This document shows positions 48,677 through 58,700 of a stretch of 64,000 nucleotides of DNA, in pieces (position 1 is the first letter of the stretch; each line of letters starts with the position of its first letter). The notes below the pieces were generated by a model. The model searched no databases. It saw nothing but the letters and a program-made list of their open reading frames with translations, and was not told where the DNA came from. Source of the stretch: Methylobacterium longum (GTDB lineage Bacteria; Pseudomonadota; Alphaproteobacteria; Rhizobiales; Beijerinckiaceae); contig NZ_BPQS01000026.1 in assembly GCF_022179385.1 (NCBI RefSeq), forward strand, positions 1-64,000. Direction: 5' to 3'. Made by a program: the position numbers and the translations under genes.

Positions 48677-49066
48677 AAGCTTGGCAGCAGGCGACGTCGG
48701 AGGTGCGCGGCGCGGGGATCGATAGGCCCGCTGGCGCTGCGCTGCCTCGGCCTGAGGTTTGACGTCGCCTCGATTGAGCTGGGCGGGCATGCCCTCGCGG
48801 GATTTGATGCTGACGTGCCGCTTGGCCGCGACGCGGACCCCCTCGCCCGTGCGTGGGTCCCGTCCAATATGCGGCTCGATCGCGCGTCCCGAGAACGCGC
48901 CGACCTCGCGCAACTCGACCCGATCGCCATCCGCCAGAGCCTCAGCGATGCGGTCGAGAACCGCCCGGACCACCGCGTCGACTTCCAGCGCGGAGTGGTG
49001 CGGGTTCTGCGCGGCGATGCGAACTTCAGGCTTGGCGCGGATCGTGCGCGAGCGATGCCGCGTCAT
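48581..49066 (-). CDS. Diverged HU/IHF-like DNA-binding protein
   Basis: Within the 161-residue frame, AAQNPHHSALEVDAVVRAVL, DRIAEALADGDRVELREVGA and GRDPRTGEGVRVAAKRHVSI match the IHF-beta/HU family, including the PRTG arm. The usual start (MTRSELI-like) has been replaced by RHRSRTIRAKPEVR, and GFGAFS is REVGAFS. The C-terminal tail after about residue 95 is extra and overlaps the convergent gene. It may be a weakened copy or a pseudogene; DNA binding through the beta arm still looks possible. Confidence 0.55.
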   Translation of the reverse strand: MTRHRSRTIRAKPEVRIAAQNPHHSALEVDAVVRAVLDRIAEALADGDRVELREVGAFSGRAIEPHIGRDPRTGEGVRVAAKRHVSIKSREGMPAQLNRGDVKPQAEAAQRQRAYRSPRRAPPTSPAAKLSLGAFERLRQAEPTLQLRRQKAARALRRRFS

Positions 49067-49614
49067 TCCCTGAACCGCAGCCGTGCCGTGGCGAGCTGAG
49101 ATTTCGATACCCGTCCGGCGTGAGAAGTTCCTCTGTCGTGCCGAAGCCATTCGGGACGTCTCCTCGACGCCTCAACCCCCGGGTCTGGGGACGGGAAGCA
49201 CCGCCCGATACGGCGGGATTGGGTCGCTCGCGGACCATCCGCGTTTCCGGCTGACCATCTCCGAAGCGAACCCACGGCTTCCAACCAGACTACGCCATGC
49301 CGTATCGCCAACCGGCGTGAAACCGGCCATTCGACTCCGTCTCGATCCAGCCCGCTGCGCGCGCAGCAATAGTCTCGGCGCGGACATCGATCGGACATTC
49401 GTTTTTCTGTGTGCGAGCTGGTCGGCGAGCCCGGCGCCGGTGTCCTATGTCACATATTGGCCGCGCACTTCCTGCGGCAGTCAATGGGTTGCCGAATGAC
49501 CGCGACGGGAGATGTCGTCATCGTCGGGTCTGAAGACCTTCGAGAGATCGGATTGGCTTCAAATAGAGTATCTGTCTGCCAGTACTTAAGGCAGCTGAGC
49601 GTGCCGGGCGAGTA
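49067..49614. other. 550 bases of noncoding DNA with a dispersed repeat
   Basis: The only recognisable item is repeat copy B (49217-49310). Frames on both strands look like shadows. Confidence 0.5.
49217..49310. repeat. Dispersed intergenic repeat, copy B
   Basis: It aligns by eye with 25998-26100 in the same orientation, with blocks GATTGGG, TTCCGGCTGACCAT, CCGAAGC and CGGCTTCC in the same order and at similar spacing. Roughly three quarters of bases agree. Confidence 0.65.
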
Positions 49615-50202
49615 CTAATTGCATCCCACGCTGCCACAGAGCGAATTGGCGGCGTTGAGTGAAGGCAAGGTGCTCCCGGCCCCGCGCAGGAGATTGAGGG
49701 CGTTCCTGGCTTCCTCATTGTCAGGCTTCAGACGAAGAGCCTCTTCGTAATCTCGAACGGCAGCCTGCGTGTTTCCGAGGGTGATGTTAGCTTTCGCCCT
49801 GTTGATGAGCGTATTCGAAAAGGTCGGCCGCATCGCCAGCGCACGGTTGTAGTCGGCGATCGCGGCGGTCGGGTTCTGCAGGCCGGCATAGGCGATCCCG
49901 CGATTGTGGAAGGCGTAGGGGTACTGATCGTCCGCCCGGATGGCGCTGTTGCAATCGGCCAGAGCCTCCGCGAACGCACCACGGTCGATGTTCGCCCAGC
50001 AACGCCCATCGAGGGCGATCGCGCGCTGCCTCGGTGTCCGGGCCTCGGCCAAAAGGCGACCGCATCCGCCGACGCGCGTCTCCGGGCTCCCGGTCCGGCA
50101 ATCCTGGGCGGCATCGGCCCGAGCGGAGGAGCTTGCAAACACCATCGCCGCCATCAGTCCGGCGTGCACACAGGCGGCGAGGGCGAGTCGTGGTGCGCGC
50201 AT
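49615..50202 (-). CDS. Exported TPR-repeat protein
   Basis: The 195-residue protein from ATG 50202 has a signal peptide (RLALAACVHAGLMAAMVFAS) and about three TPR units, for example YPYAFHNRGIAYAGLQNPTA, IADYNRALAMRPTF and AVRDYEEALRLKPDNEEARN. Four or more Cys residues suggest disulphides (QDCRTGS, GGCGRLL, SLCGSVGCN). TPRs bind partner proteins, so this may scaffold products of the operon it closes. It starts 44 bases after the preceding stop. Confidence 0.85.
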   Translation of the reverse strand: MRAPRLALAACVHAGLMAAMVFASSSARADAAQDCRTGSPETRVGGCGRLLAEARTPRQRAIALDGRCWANIDRGAFAEALADCNSAIRADDQYPYAFHNRGIAYAGLQNPTAAIADYNRALAMRPTFSNTLINRAKANITLGNTQAAVRDYEEALRLKPDNEEARNALNLLRGAGSTLPSLNAANSLCGSVGCN

Positions 50203-50246
50203 GACCGACCAGTCCTGCTTCCGGTTTCTAGGGCGGCTCATCGTGC

Positions 50247-50840
50247 TCAGCTGCAGCGGTCGTTGAAGATATCTCGGCTCGGCAGCTGCATGGAGTTCAT
50301 CATGCGCAGCAGTTCAGCACGGTACAGGTCGCTGAACTCGGCCGGGAAGCGCCCCCCGATATTCGTGATCGTGCTGCGGTCGTCGCGGCGGATCGTGGCG
50401 AAGTCGTAGTAGCTTCTGTCGTCGAAGCTACCTTGCGCGATCGCCGTCCCGCGGCCTTCGAGCACGAACCCGGCGCGAACCGGCGACGTGTTGACCTCCT
50501 GCGCGCGGCCGATCTGGCTGCGTCGCGGCCGGATCTGCTCCGTGATGAACTGTTGCGCGCTGCCGCAGCGCTCGTTCGGGCTGACCTGCACGTACATCAC
50601 CACCTGCGCGCCGTGCTGGCGCGAGTGCCAGATCGTCGTGTAGGTCTGCTTCTGCGGATCGTACTGGTCGTTGGCCAGCGGCGAGATCTCAAGCAGGCTG
50701 GTCGAGTAGTTCAGCGTCCAGCCGGAGGCGCTCCCGACCGTGGTGCGCTGCTGCAGCTCCCGCTGGCGCCGCTCCTCCTCCGCGCGGCGCTGCTCGTCCT
50801 GCTCCCGCTGACGTCGGGCGTCCGCCCATTGCCGATCCAT
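50247..50840 (-). CDS. Charged-linker protein, probably once continuous with the caspase-like gene
   Basis: The 197-residue product from ATG 50840 starts with a highly charged helical segment (REQDEQRRAEEERRQRELQQ) and continues with a beta-rich domain (GWTLNYSTSLLEISPLANDQ, HGAQVVMYVQVSPNERCGSA, PVRAGFVLEGRGTAIAQGSF). The same frame stays open upstream to the TAA of the caspase-like gene, encoding more of the charged segment (DEARRQQADEARRQEEDRRR) with no ATG, GTG or TTG. Either translation begins at 50840 inside the linker, or the stop is a recent interruption of one longer gene. Confidence 0.65.
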   Translation of the reverse strand: MDRQWADARRQREQDEQRRAEEERRQRELQQRTTVGSASGWTLNYSTSLLEISPLANDQYDPQKQTYTTIWHSRQHGAQVVMYVQVSPNERCGSAQQFITEQIRPRRSQIGRAQEVNTSPVRAGFVLEGRGTAIAQGSFDDRSYYDFATIRRDDRSTITNIGGRFPAEFSDLYRAELLRMMNSMQLPSRDIFNDRCS

Positions 50841-50993
50841 CTCCTCCTGCCGTCTGCGCCTGTCCTCCTCCTGACGCCGGGCCTCGTCCGCCTGCTGGCG
50901 CCGGGCCTCGTCCTGGCGATCCCGCCCGCGGCTGCATTCAACAGCGAAGGTGTCGACAAGGGTGCGGAAGCGTCCCGCCGGATAGGACGTGCT

Positions 50994-52028
50994 TTAGCTC
51001 GCGGTGGCCGTGGGATCGTCGCAGGATGCGATCGCCCGCTGATACGCCCGCTGCTCCCGCCCCGCTTGCAGCCGGTCCTCGAAGGGACGGGCGTAGGGAT
51101 AGGTCCCCGTCATCGCCTCGCAGCCGCGGATCGCGGGATCGAGGTTCGCTCCGCGTAGCGCGGCCGGCTCGGCATTCGGGTCGATCTTGTTGCACTCGGT
51201 CCGCAGGCCCGCGAAGAACCCCTGCGGAATGAAGGCGAACGCCGTGGTGAGCGCACCGCTCGCTCGGGGCTCCAGATCACTGCCCGATAGGCCCCGCTTC
51301 AGTGTTTCGTGCGACTGCAGGAACGTTTCGCCCTCCTGCGCCATTGCGGCGAGCATGGGATCGCGCAGCGAGGCCCGGCCCGCGAGCGGTCCTCCCGAGG
51401 CATTGCGGCGGCCGGCACGTTCTCCGCCGATGAGGCTCGCGCCGGAGCTTCCCGCCGCGGCATCGAAGTCGCAGCGCCCACCGGCCGCAGATTGGCACTC
51501 GTCGATCACGACGACGAGTTCGCGGGTCCGACGTCTGGCGATGCGGCGCAGCACGTCGCTCAGCCGCACGCCTTCGCTGTCGAGCAGGCTCGGGCGCTGT
51601 CCGGCATCGGACGGAGTGTCCTGCGGCATGAGATAGATATCGTCGGCGCCACCGATGCTCGGCCCGAGGGCGAAGACCGCCACCTGGGCGTCTTCCGGCA
51701 GGCGGCCGACCGCCTCGCGCAATCCGCGATCCAGCTGCGGGCGGTCGGCGGGCCCGACCGTCCAGACCTCGAAGCCGATGTCGCGCAGGCGCTTGCGATA
51801 CGCCTCCTCGTCGGCGTGGGCCGTCGCCGCCCGGCCGCCGGATGCCGAGGCTTGCGGCACGATCAGCAGCGCGATCCGCTGCCCGGTGACGGCGCTGCTG
51901 CGCGCGGCGGCGGCCTGGATCGTGAGGCCAGGCGAGGCCGCGTGCCCGGCGGTGGCGGCGGCGAGACCGAGTGCGGTCGCGACGGCTAGGCAGCTCCAGC
52001 GGCGGCCGGTACGGGCGGGCTGGGCCAT
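50994..52028 (-). CDS. Exported caspase-like (peptidase C14 fold) protein lacking the usual His
   Basis: The 344-residue protein from ATG 52028 (GAGGA eight bases upstream) has an N-terminal signal (CLAVATALGLAAATAGHA). The caspase-fold core has RIALLIVPQ, YRKRLRDIGFEVWTVG and LVVVIDECQSAAGG, where Cys178 matches the catalytic Cys. The strand that normally carries the catalytic GHG reads FALGPSIGG (122-124 GPS), so the His is absent and activity is doubtful. The frame runs on past the stop into the next gene (see that entry). The location would be periplasmic. It belongs to the srfB-srfC operon. Confidence 0.75.
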   Translation of the reverse strand: MAQPARTGRRWSCLAVATALGLAAATAGHAASPGLTIQAAAARSSAVTGQRIALLIVPQASASGGRAATAHADEEAYRKRLRDIGFEVWTVGPADRPQLDRGLREAVGRLPEDAQVAVFALGPSIGGADDIYLMPQDTPSDAGQRPSLLDSEGVRLSDVLRRIARRRTRELVVVIDECQSAAGGRCDFDAAAGSSGASLIGGERAGRRNASGGPLAGRASLRDPMLAAMAQEGETFLQSHETLKRGLSGSDLEPRASGALTTAFAFIPQGFFAGLRTECNKIDPNAEPAALRGANLDPAIRGCEAMTGTYPYARPFEDRLQAGREQRAYQRAIASCDDPTATAS

Positions 52029-52098
52029 GACAGGGATCCTCGGCATCGGAGGGTTGAAACTCGCAAGCGGACGGTTATCGTGGAGCGCGTCGGGGCGG

Positions 52099-52475
52099 TC
52101 AGGGACGACAGATCGCCCGGAGGCGGTCGCCGGTGGAATTGCCCTCGCACAGCGCCCGGAGCGCCTCGGTGTGGCGGGGGGAGCGGTTGCGCCACAGGGC
52201 GTAGTAGTAGGCGGCTCGCACGATGTCGGGTCGCGCCGCCTCGCGGTGCGCGACGTCGGCGTTGCCGGGGTCGTAGAAGCGCGCGAGCTGCCAGGCCGCA
52301 TCCGCGTTCGTGACCGGATCGGCCTCTTCGAACGCGCGGAAGGCCGTGCTCCCTTGCCGGGAGGCGAGTGCCGTCTCGCCGAGCGCCAGGAAGGCGCCGG
52401 CCGGCGCGCGCTCGTCGATGAGACGGGCATAGCGATGCCGCAACTCGGCGGCCGTCAGCCGGGGGGGTCGGGCTG
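52099..52475 (-). CDS. C-terminal repeat segment, likely the continuation of 52455-53105 by frameshift
   Basis: This frame encodes LTAAELRHRYARLIDERAPA, FLALGETALASRQGSTAFRA and AWQLARFYDPGNADVAHREA, resembling TPR/Sel1-like helices, ending AICRP. It has no ATG or GTG start; only CTG (overlapping the previous TGA) or an internal TTG exist. A one-base backward slip at the C7 tract just upstream would join it in frame to the membrane protein before it. I therefore read it as the second half of one gene, through slippage, mutation or sequence error. Confidence 0.6.
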
Positions 52476-53105
52476 GGGAGGAGCGGGCGGCGGGCTCGGC
52501 TCCTGAGGCGGCGCATCCTGGCGGGCCAGGATGTCGGGCAACCGGTCGCGGTACAGATAGCCGCTGCCCGCGACCAGCGCGAGGAGCATCAGCGCGGCCA
52601 TCGGCCAGATCAGCCGGCTCTTCCGTGCGGGCGGCTCGTGCGCTAGCGGAGCCCCAGGCGCGGCGTCCTGCGGCGAAGCCGGCTCCAGGAGCGGCACGGT
52701 CTCGACGGTCGCCACGGCCGGACCGCAGGTCCCGTCTCGGGGCAGTGCCGGGACTGCGGCCGGGAGGCCGGCGAGGATGCCCCTGCCGGACGGCGCGGGC
52801 GGTATGAACGGCCACGCGACTACGCCGAATGAGGTGCCGTCCTGCGCGACGATCTCGATCGGGATCAGCTCCTCGATGCGGTCCACCACGTTGGGGCCGA
52901 AGCGCGCGAAGGCCCGGCCGTCCCGCTCCGTCACCGCGAGCGGCGTGAGCCACGCGACCTCCGGCTGCCAGCCTTCGGCGCCGAGATGCCGGGGCTCGGT
53001 ATCCTGCCGGCGGAACGAGAGTAGCGGCGATTGCAGCGGGCCACCGAGATCGATGAAGGCGTAGCCGCCGGGCTCGTCCTCGTCCTCGGTAATGCGGATT
53101 GTCAT
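52455..53105 (-). CDS. Single-span membrane protein of the srf operon (frame ends at a slippery tract)
   Basis: The 216-residue protein from ATG 53105 has a soluble N-terminal domain (AFIDLGGPLQSPLLSFRRQD, VVDRIEELIPIEIVAQDGTS), a Pro/Ala-rich linker, one membrane helix near residues 172-190 (IWPMAALMLLALVAGSGYLY) and a Pro-rich tail that reaches a stop. The N-terminal domain is thus predicted to be cytoplasmic and the tail periplasmic. A C7 run six bases before the stop could shift ribosomes into the TPR-like frame that follows. It starts 43 bases after the srfC stop. Confidence 0.7.
   Translation of the reverse strand: MTIRITEDEDEPGGYAFIDLGGPLQSPLLSFRRQDTEPRHLGAEGWQPEVAWLTPLAVTERDGRAFARFGPNVVDRIEELIPIEIVAQDGTSFGVVAWPFIPPAPSGRGILAGLPAAVPALPRDGTCGPAVATVETVPLLEPASPQDAAPGAPLAHEPPARKSRLIWPMAALMLLALVAGSGYLYRDRLPDILARQDAPPQEPSPPPAPPQPDPPG
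52461..52467 (-). other. C7 tract matching a -1 slippery heptamer
   Basis: On the minus strand the reading frame is gaC CCC CCC ggc tga, so the codons fit the X XXY YYZ slippery pattern exactly. A -1 shift opens the downstream 124-codon frame. Confidence 0.5.
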
Positions 53106-53148
53106 GGCGAAGGCTTCATGGGCAGGACGGAGCAAGCGGGTGGGGCGG

Positions 53149-55782
53149 TCAGGCGGCGCGCGCCTGAAGTCCGGCGAGGATCGCCCCGATCCGGGCGTTC
53201 TGCGCGAGGTCGATCGTGACGCCGAACGCGCTCTTGGCGTTGTCCTCGACGATCCGGTAGAAGCCGTGGAACCAGTCGGTGGCGTAGGTATGAGCGAAGG
53301 TCGCAGGGGCCTGCCCGACGCTGCGGGCATCGTAGCTGACCGGGCGCTGGGCGAACGCGACTCGATCACCCGCCTCGTCCTGGATCGAGGGACGCTCGCC
53401 GACCGGCGGAATGAGATTGAACCCGAGGCTGCCGGTCAGCCGGTTGAGGCGGGTCGCAGCGATCAGGGCGAGCTTGACCGTCGACTGCTCGGAACGTTCG
53501 ATGGTCGCCAAGTTCCGAAGGTCCGCCGCGATGCCACCCTCGATGTCGGCGCGGCGGGCCAGGATGATCAGTTCGCTGACCACGATCTCCATGGCGGTCA
53601 GCGGGACAGCGAAGCGGCGCGCGAAGCCCTCGGTCTCGATCGTGCGGCGCAGGCTCCCGATCCAGGCGGCGACCACGGCCCGCGCCATCGCGCGCTCCCG
53701 GTCACCACCCGGGTTCGAGGGCTCGACTCGGGGCACCGGCGCCGCGCCGGGTCGCGGGATCGCGCCGGGACGGGCAATGCGCGGTGCCGCGACGGGAAGC
53801 GCGGCCTCTAGGGACACTCCCTCCGCCCCGTGCAGGGCGTGCGTGAGCATTGCGGGATCCACCATGAGCGTCCGCAGGAGCGAACCGAACTGGCCGGCCG
53901 CCACGACCGCATCGAGCGCGTCGAAGACTTGGCCGGCCGCCTCGCGCCGTTCGCCCAGCCGCGTCTCGATGTCGAGGGCGACGTGGAAGCGGGCGAGCCG
54001 CTCCCGCATCTCGGCGCGCAGGGCCTCCAGCCGGGAAGCGATCTGCTGCGCCTTCAGCGCCGGTCGGCAGACCCGCGACAGGTTCTCGACAAGGTAGCTC
54101 ACGCCGCCGTCGTTGAGGCGAAGGGCCTCATCGAAGGCGCGGCCCGGATCCGCAAAATGCGCTGTCGCCTCCGGCAGGCCGGCGAAGCCGGCGCGCAGCT
54201 CCGCGAGCCGATCCTGCTTCTCGGGCAGGAACGCCACCTCGCGCCGCCCGTCGTAGCGGATCACCGACTCCGCCGGGTAGTTCGGATTCCGGAACCAGTA
54301 GGTGTTGCGGAACGGCGCGCCGGGCGTCCATTGCCGCGGCCACGTGTGCGCCTTCCCGAAGAAGCCCAGCAGCGAGGCCTCGATCCGGTTGCGGAAGCGC
54401 AGGCCCGCATCCTGGCCGACGTCCCCGGCCTTGTCGACGAAGTGGCTGTCGAACCACGTGAGCACGAGGAACAGCAGGTTCGGCAGCTGCGCCCGCGCCT
54501 CCGGGCTCGACCCGTGCGTGAGCGTGATCCATCGCTCCACGAGGTCGGGCAGCGTCACCACCTCTTGGTTGGAGGGGCGGACGCACAGCATCATCGCGGT
54601 CAGTTCCTGCTCGGCGACGTAGCGGTCGAACAGGTAGGCGACCTTGCCGCGCAGGAAGGTCTCCTTCAGCGCGTCCGGGTGCGCGGTCAGGAAATGGGCG
54701 AGATCGACCTTCTGCCGGCTGCGAGCGCCGGGGAAGTCGAGCAGGTCCGCCTCCTGCAGGAAGGCGCGCGGCGCGTCGGCGATCTCGATGCGCAGCTCCG
54801 CCGTGATCGCCGCCACCGTGGCACGGGCGAGCGTGACGGTCCTGCCGCCGACTCCGTGTACGGTCAGGGTGTCGTCCGAACGTGCCGCCCCGAGACCCGC
54901 CAGGGTCGCCACATCGAGGATGCTGCCCTCGCGCGGCACCAGCGCGGCGAGCGGCGCGAAGATCTCTTCCGGATGATCGAGGCGTTCCAGCGCCTCCGCG
55001 AGCTGACGGTAGAGGCCCGTCAAGGCCGCGTGCCCGCCCCAGAGCGGCGCGAACAGACGGGCGCGCCCGTCGAGATCGAGGCCCCCGGCCAAAATGCGGA
55101 CCTCATCCCAGTAGCGGGCGAGATCATCGAGAGGCCGCGTGCCCCGCGCTTGGTCGCGCACGTAGTCTTGCAGATCGTCGATATCGACGTCGCCGAAGCG
55201 CGACGTGCCGGGGCGCGCCTGCGCCTTCAGGTCCGCCAGCAGCGCGGCGAGGGCCTCGGGGCCCGGCGGTGTCTCCTTGGTGGCGTCGCCATCGTGCAGG
55301 AAGGTGTTGCACAGGACCTTGACGAGATCGACCTCGCTGAGGACCCGCAGGCGGACCGGTGCACCGGCCGGCGTCCGCCCGGCCGCGGTCCCCGCACCGG
55401 CACCCGCCGTGAAGCGGGTGACCAGCCCCGTCGCTTCCTTCTCACCGATCGGGTTGATCTCCGCCAGGAAGTCCACCGGGTCGTGCCCGTCGAAGCGGGC
55501 CCGAAGGGCACCGTCCTCGGGACGCGCCAGGACCTCGACCAGGTAGGATTTGCCCGCCTGGCTCGGCCCGAACACGCCCGCGCACATCGGCCGTGCCGCC
55601 GCGCGTGCCAGCCGCTCGGCCCGGTTGGCCGCCTTCCGGACATAGCGGATGAGATCCGCACGCTCGCGTCCGACCGCGCCGGCATTGGCCTCGTCGCCGA
55701 GCCATTGCTCGGCGTCCTCGGCCAGACGACCCGTATTCCTGCAATCCTGCGCCAGGTGTTCGGTCAACATGCGTGATCTCAA
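53149..55782 (-). CDS. srfC: SrfC-family P-loop protein
   Basis: The 877-residue protein has a Walker A motif GPSQAGKS at residues 72-79 within CAGVFGPSQAGKSYLVEVLA, then SrfC-like segments including LLDFPGARSRQKVDLAHFL (Walker B/switch-like DFPGA) and long helical stretches. The family is called 'putative virulence factor' with no established activity; the pattern recalls dynamin-like or GTPase motors. Its start overlaps the srfB stop (TTGA at 55782), with an ATG four codons later as alternative. Cytoplasmic by sequence. SrfB and SrfC probably act together. Confidence 0.85.
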   Translation of the reverse strand: MRSRMLTEHLAQDCRNTGRLAEDAEQWLGDEANAGAVGRERADLIRYVRKAANRAERLARAAARPMCAGVFGPSQAGKSYLVEVLARPEDGALRARFDGHDPVDFLAEINPIGEKEATGLVTRFTAGAGAGTAAGRTPAGAPVRLRVLSEVDLVKVLCNTFLHDGDATKETPPGPEALAALLADLKAQARPGTSRFGDVDIDDLQDYVRDQARGTRPLDDLARYWDEVRILAGGLDLDGRARLFAPLWGGHAALTGLYRQLAEALERLDHPEEIFAPLAALVPREGSILDVATLAGLGAARSDDTLTVHGVGGRTVTLARATVAAITAELRIEIADAPRAFLQEADLLDFPGARSRQKVDLAHFLTAHPDALKETFLRGKVAYLFDRYVAEQELTAMMLCVRPSNQEVVTLPDLVERWITLTHGSSPEARAQLPNLLFLVLTWFDSHFVDKAGDVGQDAGLRFRNRIEASLLGFFGKAHTWPRQWTPGAPFRNTYWFRNPNYPAESVIRYDGRREVAFLPEKQDRLAELRAGFAGLPEATAHFADPGRAFDEALRLNDGGVSYLVENLSRVCRPALKAQQIASRLEALRAEMRERLARFHVALDIETRLGERREAAGQVFDALDAVVAAGQFGSLLRTLMVDPAMLTHALHGAEGVSLEAALPVAAPRIARPGAIPRPGAAPVPRVEPSNPGGDRERAMARAVVAAWIGSLRRTIETEGFARRFAVPLTAMEIVVSELIILARRADIEGGIAADLRNLATIERSEQSTVKLALIAATRLNRLTGSLGFNLIPPVGERPSIQDEAGDRVAFAQRPVSYDARSVGQAPATFAHTYATDWFHGFYRIVEDNAKSAFGVTIDLAQNARIGAILAGLQARAA

Positions 55783-58700
55783 TCCAGGGCGAGGATGCCG
55801 GTGTCGAGCCAGTATCCCTGCTCCGAGGCCAGGGTATCGAGCACGAGTTCGATCTTGCGTCTGACGTCGAGGCCGTCCGCGTCGTAGGCGTCGGTGATCT
55901 CGAACTCTTCCTTCATCGACTCGGAGCGCAGCAGTGCATCCGGTCCCTCATCGTCGGGCCGGCCGTCGCCGCTGCGCTCCAAGGTGATCTCGAGGGGCAG
56001 CCGCAGCTGCGTCGCCTCCTGGCCGGCGCGCATCCGCAACCGATACAGCGGTGTCGCGATCCAGCGCTCCACCGGCAATTGCCGGTATCCCAGGCGCATC
56101 GGCGCGTAGTACCGGAGCTTCGCGCTCATCGCCGGCCCCTGGCGCCGGGCCGAGGCCGGCGCATCAAGGTCGACCTCGCGGAAGACCAAGCCTGCGTCGC
56201 GGAGCTGGCCGCTCAGCTCCAGCTCGCCGATGTAGCGGGCCGTGGAGCGCAGCGCGAGGCGGCGGGTGAACAGGGTGAAGTTGGTGAGCTGGCCCTCGGC
56301 GAGCGCGCAGAGCATGCCGCCCACCGCCGTGGTGGTCTTGGGGTCGCCGATGCGGCGGTTGTCCCGCTCCCGGAACGGGTACCACGTGCCGGCCTGATAC
56401 TGGTGGAGCGGCACGATCCGGTCCGGCGAGACCGCCAGCTTGTCGACGAGGCAGTCGACGAAGGCCTGGAGCCGAGAAGGGCGGCCCGAGAGCAGGACCA
56501 CGTCGACATCGAGGGCGTGCACGGCCTCGCACAGGTTGTCGAGGACGAGGTCGAGCGTCGCGACCACGCAGGCCCCGACCACGTCGGCGCGGCTCTCGAA
56601 GACGCAGTCGGTCAGGGCGAAATCCGCAGCACCGCCGGCGCGGGCCGGGATCTCAAGGAAGTCGAGCAAACGCTGCTGTGGCAGCGCGCGGCGCAGGATC
56701 CGACCGCCGCGTTCCGGGAAGAACTCGGCGAAGGGGCGCGCGGTGATCTCGGCGCCCGCCTCCACGTCGCCGAGGATGCGCAGGCCGATGGGCTCCAGCA
56801 CCCGCGACACGAATTGCCGCCGCAGATGCTTCTCCTGCTCGGCCATGTTGGCGCGATCGCCGCCGAAGCGCTCCAGCAGCAGGGCGTGCGGATCCGGATG
56901 CCCGGCCGAACGCAGGGCCGCCTCGATCGTGGGCAGGACGAGGCGCTCGATCACCCGCTTGAGGATGTCGTCGCCGGCGATCCGGAACCCCTCGCGGAAG
57001 TTCTGCACCGGTTTGATCGCCCGGTTGCCCTCCGCGTAGTAGGTCGTGATCATCAGGTCGGTGGTTCCGCCACCGACATCGATGCTGGCGATCCGCACCG
57101 ACGGCTCCGGACGTATCTCGGGGCCGGGCACGGTGTCGGGCTCGGCGAACGGCCGGGGGCGGCCGACGAGGTGCAGGAAGCCGTCCACCGCGCCGCCGAG
57201 CTTCTGAGTGATCTCCCCGTACAGGTAGACGAACTGGACGCAGCTCGCCTCGTCCCACGCGACGTGGACCTCGGGCTGGGTCAGGCCCGGAGGCGGATTA
57301 TCGGCCCAGCCCATGAGCTGCCAGATGAGCTTGACCGCTCCCTCGGCGCGGGATCGGAGCAGCCGCTGCTCCTGCACCGGCATGGCGGGCGGCAGGGTGA
57401 GGATGATCCGGCGCAGCTTGCGCGGTGCGTCCTTCGTGCGCCGCCGCTCCCGCACACCAGCATTGTTGATGGTCGACAGGGCGTGGCAGACCACCTCGGC
57501 GACCATGAAGGTGAAGTAGGATGAGCGCGAGAAGGTCAGGCGCGAGGCGCCCACACGGTCGTCCGGCAGGACCCGGATTCCGTAGCGCTTCCTGTCGGCG
57601 TCGAGCTGCGCGATGACGTCACCGCGGCTGTTGACGAACTGCCGGATCGTGCGGTCGATCAGCGGGCTCGTGCCGTCGGCCCCGTAGTCGCGGTCGGGGA
57701 AGCGCCATTCCTGGTTCACCGGTCGGACGTCGCACAGGTAGCGTTTCGGGCTCGACAGGCCGCCCACCGCCTCGGTGCCCTGCGCGAGTTCGCGGAACCG
57801 GCTGGCCTCGGGCCCGACGCGGACGGGGCTCGGCCAGAAGAACGCCCGCGGGCGCGACGAAAGGCGCGAGAGGTGATCGCGCCCGAACCGGGCGTGCGAC
57901 AGCTCGACATGGCTCTCGAACGGCTCGGTGTAGACCTGTTCGGGCTCGGACAGGTCGCGCAGTTGCAGCACGAACGAGTTGTTGAGGTCGACTCGATCCT
58001 CGTTCGGGTGAGACTCGATCAGGATCCCGCAGGTGCGGCTGTTGCCGATATCGAGGATCAGGTCGACCGTGACCGGCCGGATCGCCGGCTCTGCCGTCAC
58101 CGTATCGGTCAGCCGCAGGGTCCGGGGCCGGACCGCCATCTGCAAGTATTCGAGGAATACGAGATACCGGGCGTAGTGCTCGAGCGCGTTCGGGAAATCC
58201 GTATCGCGCAGGGGGCGGTCCGGCCGCTGCGCTGCCTTGAACTCGCGGAACTGCTCCAGCAGCCAGGCGGGGACCCATTCCTGGAAGCCGGTCAGTCGGC
58301 GGGTTTCCTCGTCCTCGCCGGCCGCGCCCAGGAACCAGCCGATGTCGCGGAAGCGATGGGCGAAGCGGAACTCGTGCTCGTTGGCGGCATCCTCCAGGCA
58401 GGGCGCCGTGTAGGGCCGGTTGGGGCGCCGCTCCAGCAGTTCGGTATCGAAGGCGAAGATCGCGCGATGGCTGATCGGGCTGTCCGGCGCGCGGTCGGCG
58501 ACCTCGACGATCCGCACACGCGCCCAATTGGTCGGTCCGAGGTCGAGTTCTTCGCCGCCCTCGACGCCCGCCTTGACCCGCAGCATCGGGATTGGGGTCC
58601 ATTTCTCCAGGAAGACCTCAAGGGCGCCGCGCTCGCCGACCGCGTATTCCCGGTCGTCACCGCGGGCGGTCTCGACCGCCTCGGCGCCGGGGTCGTCCTC

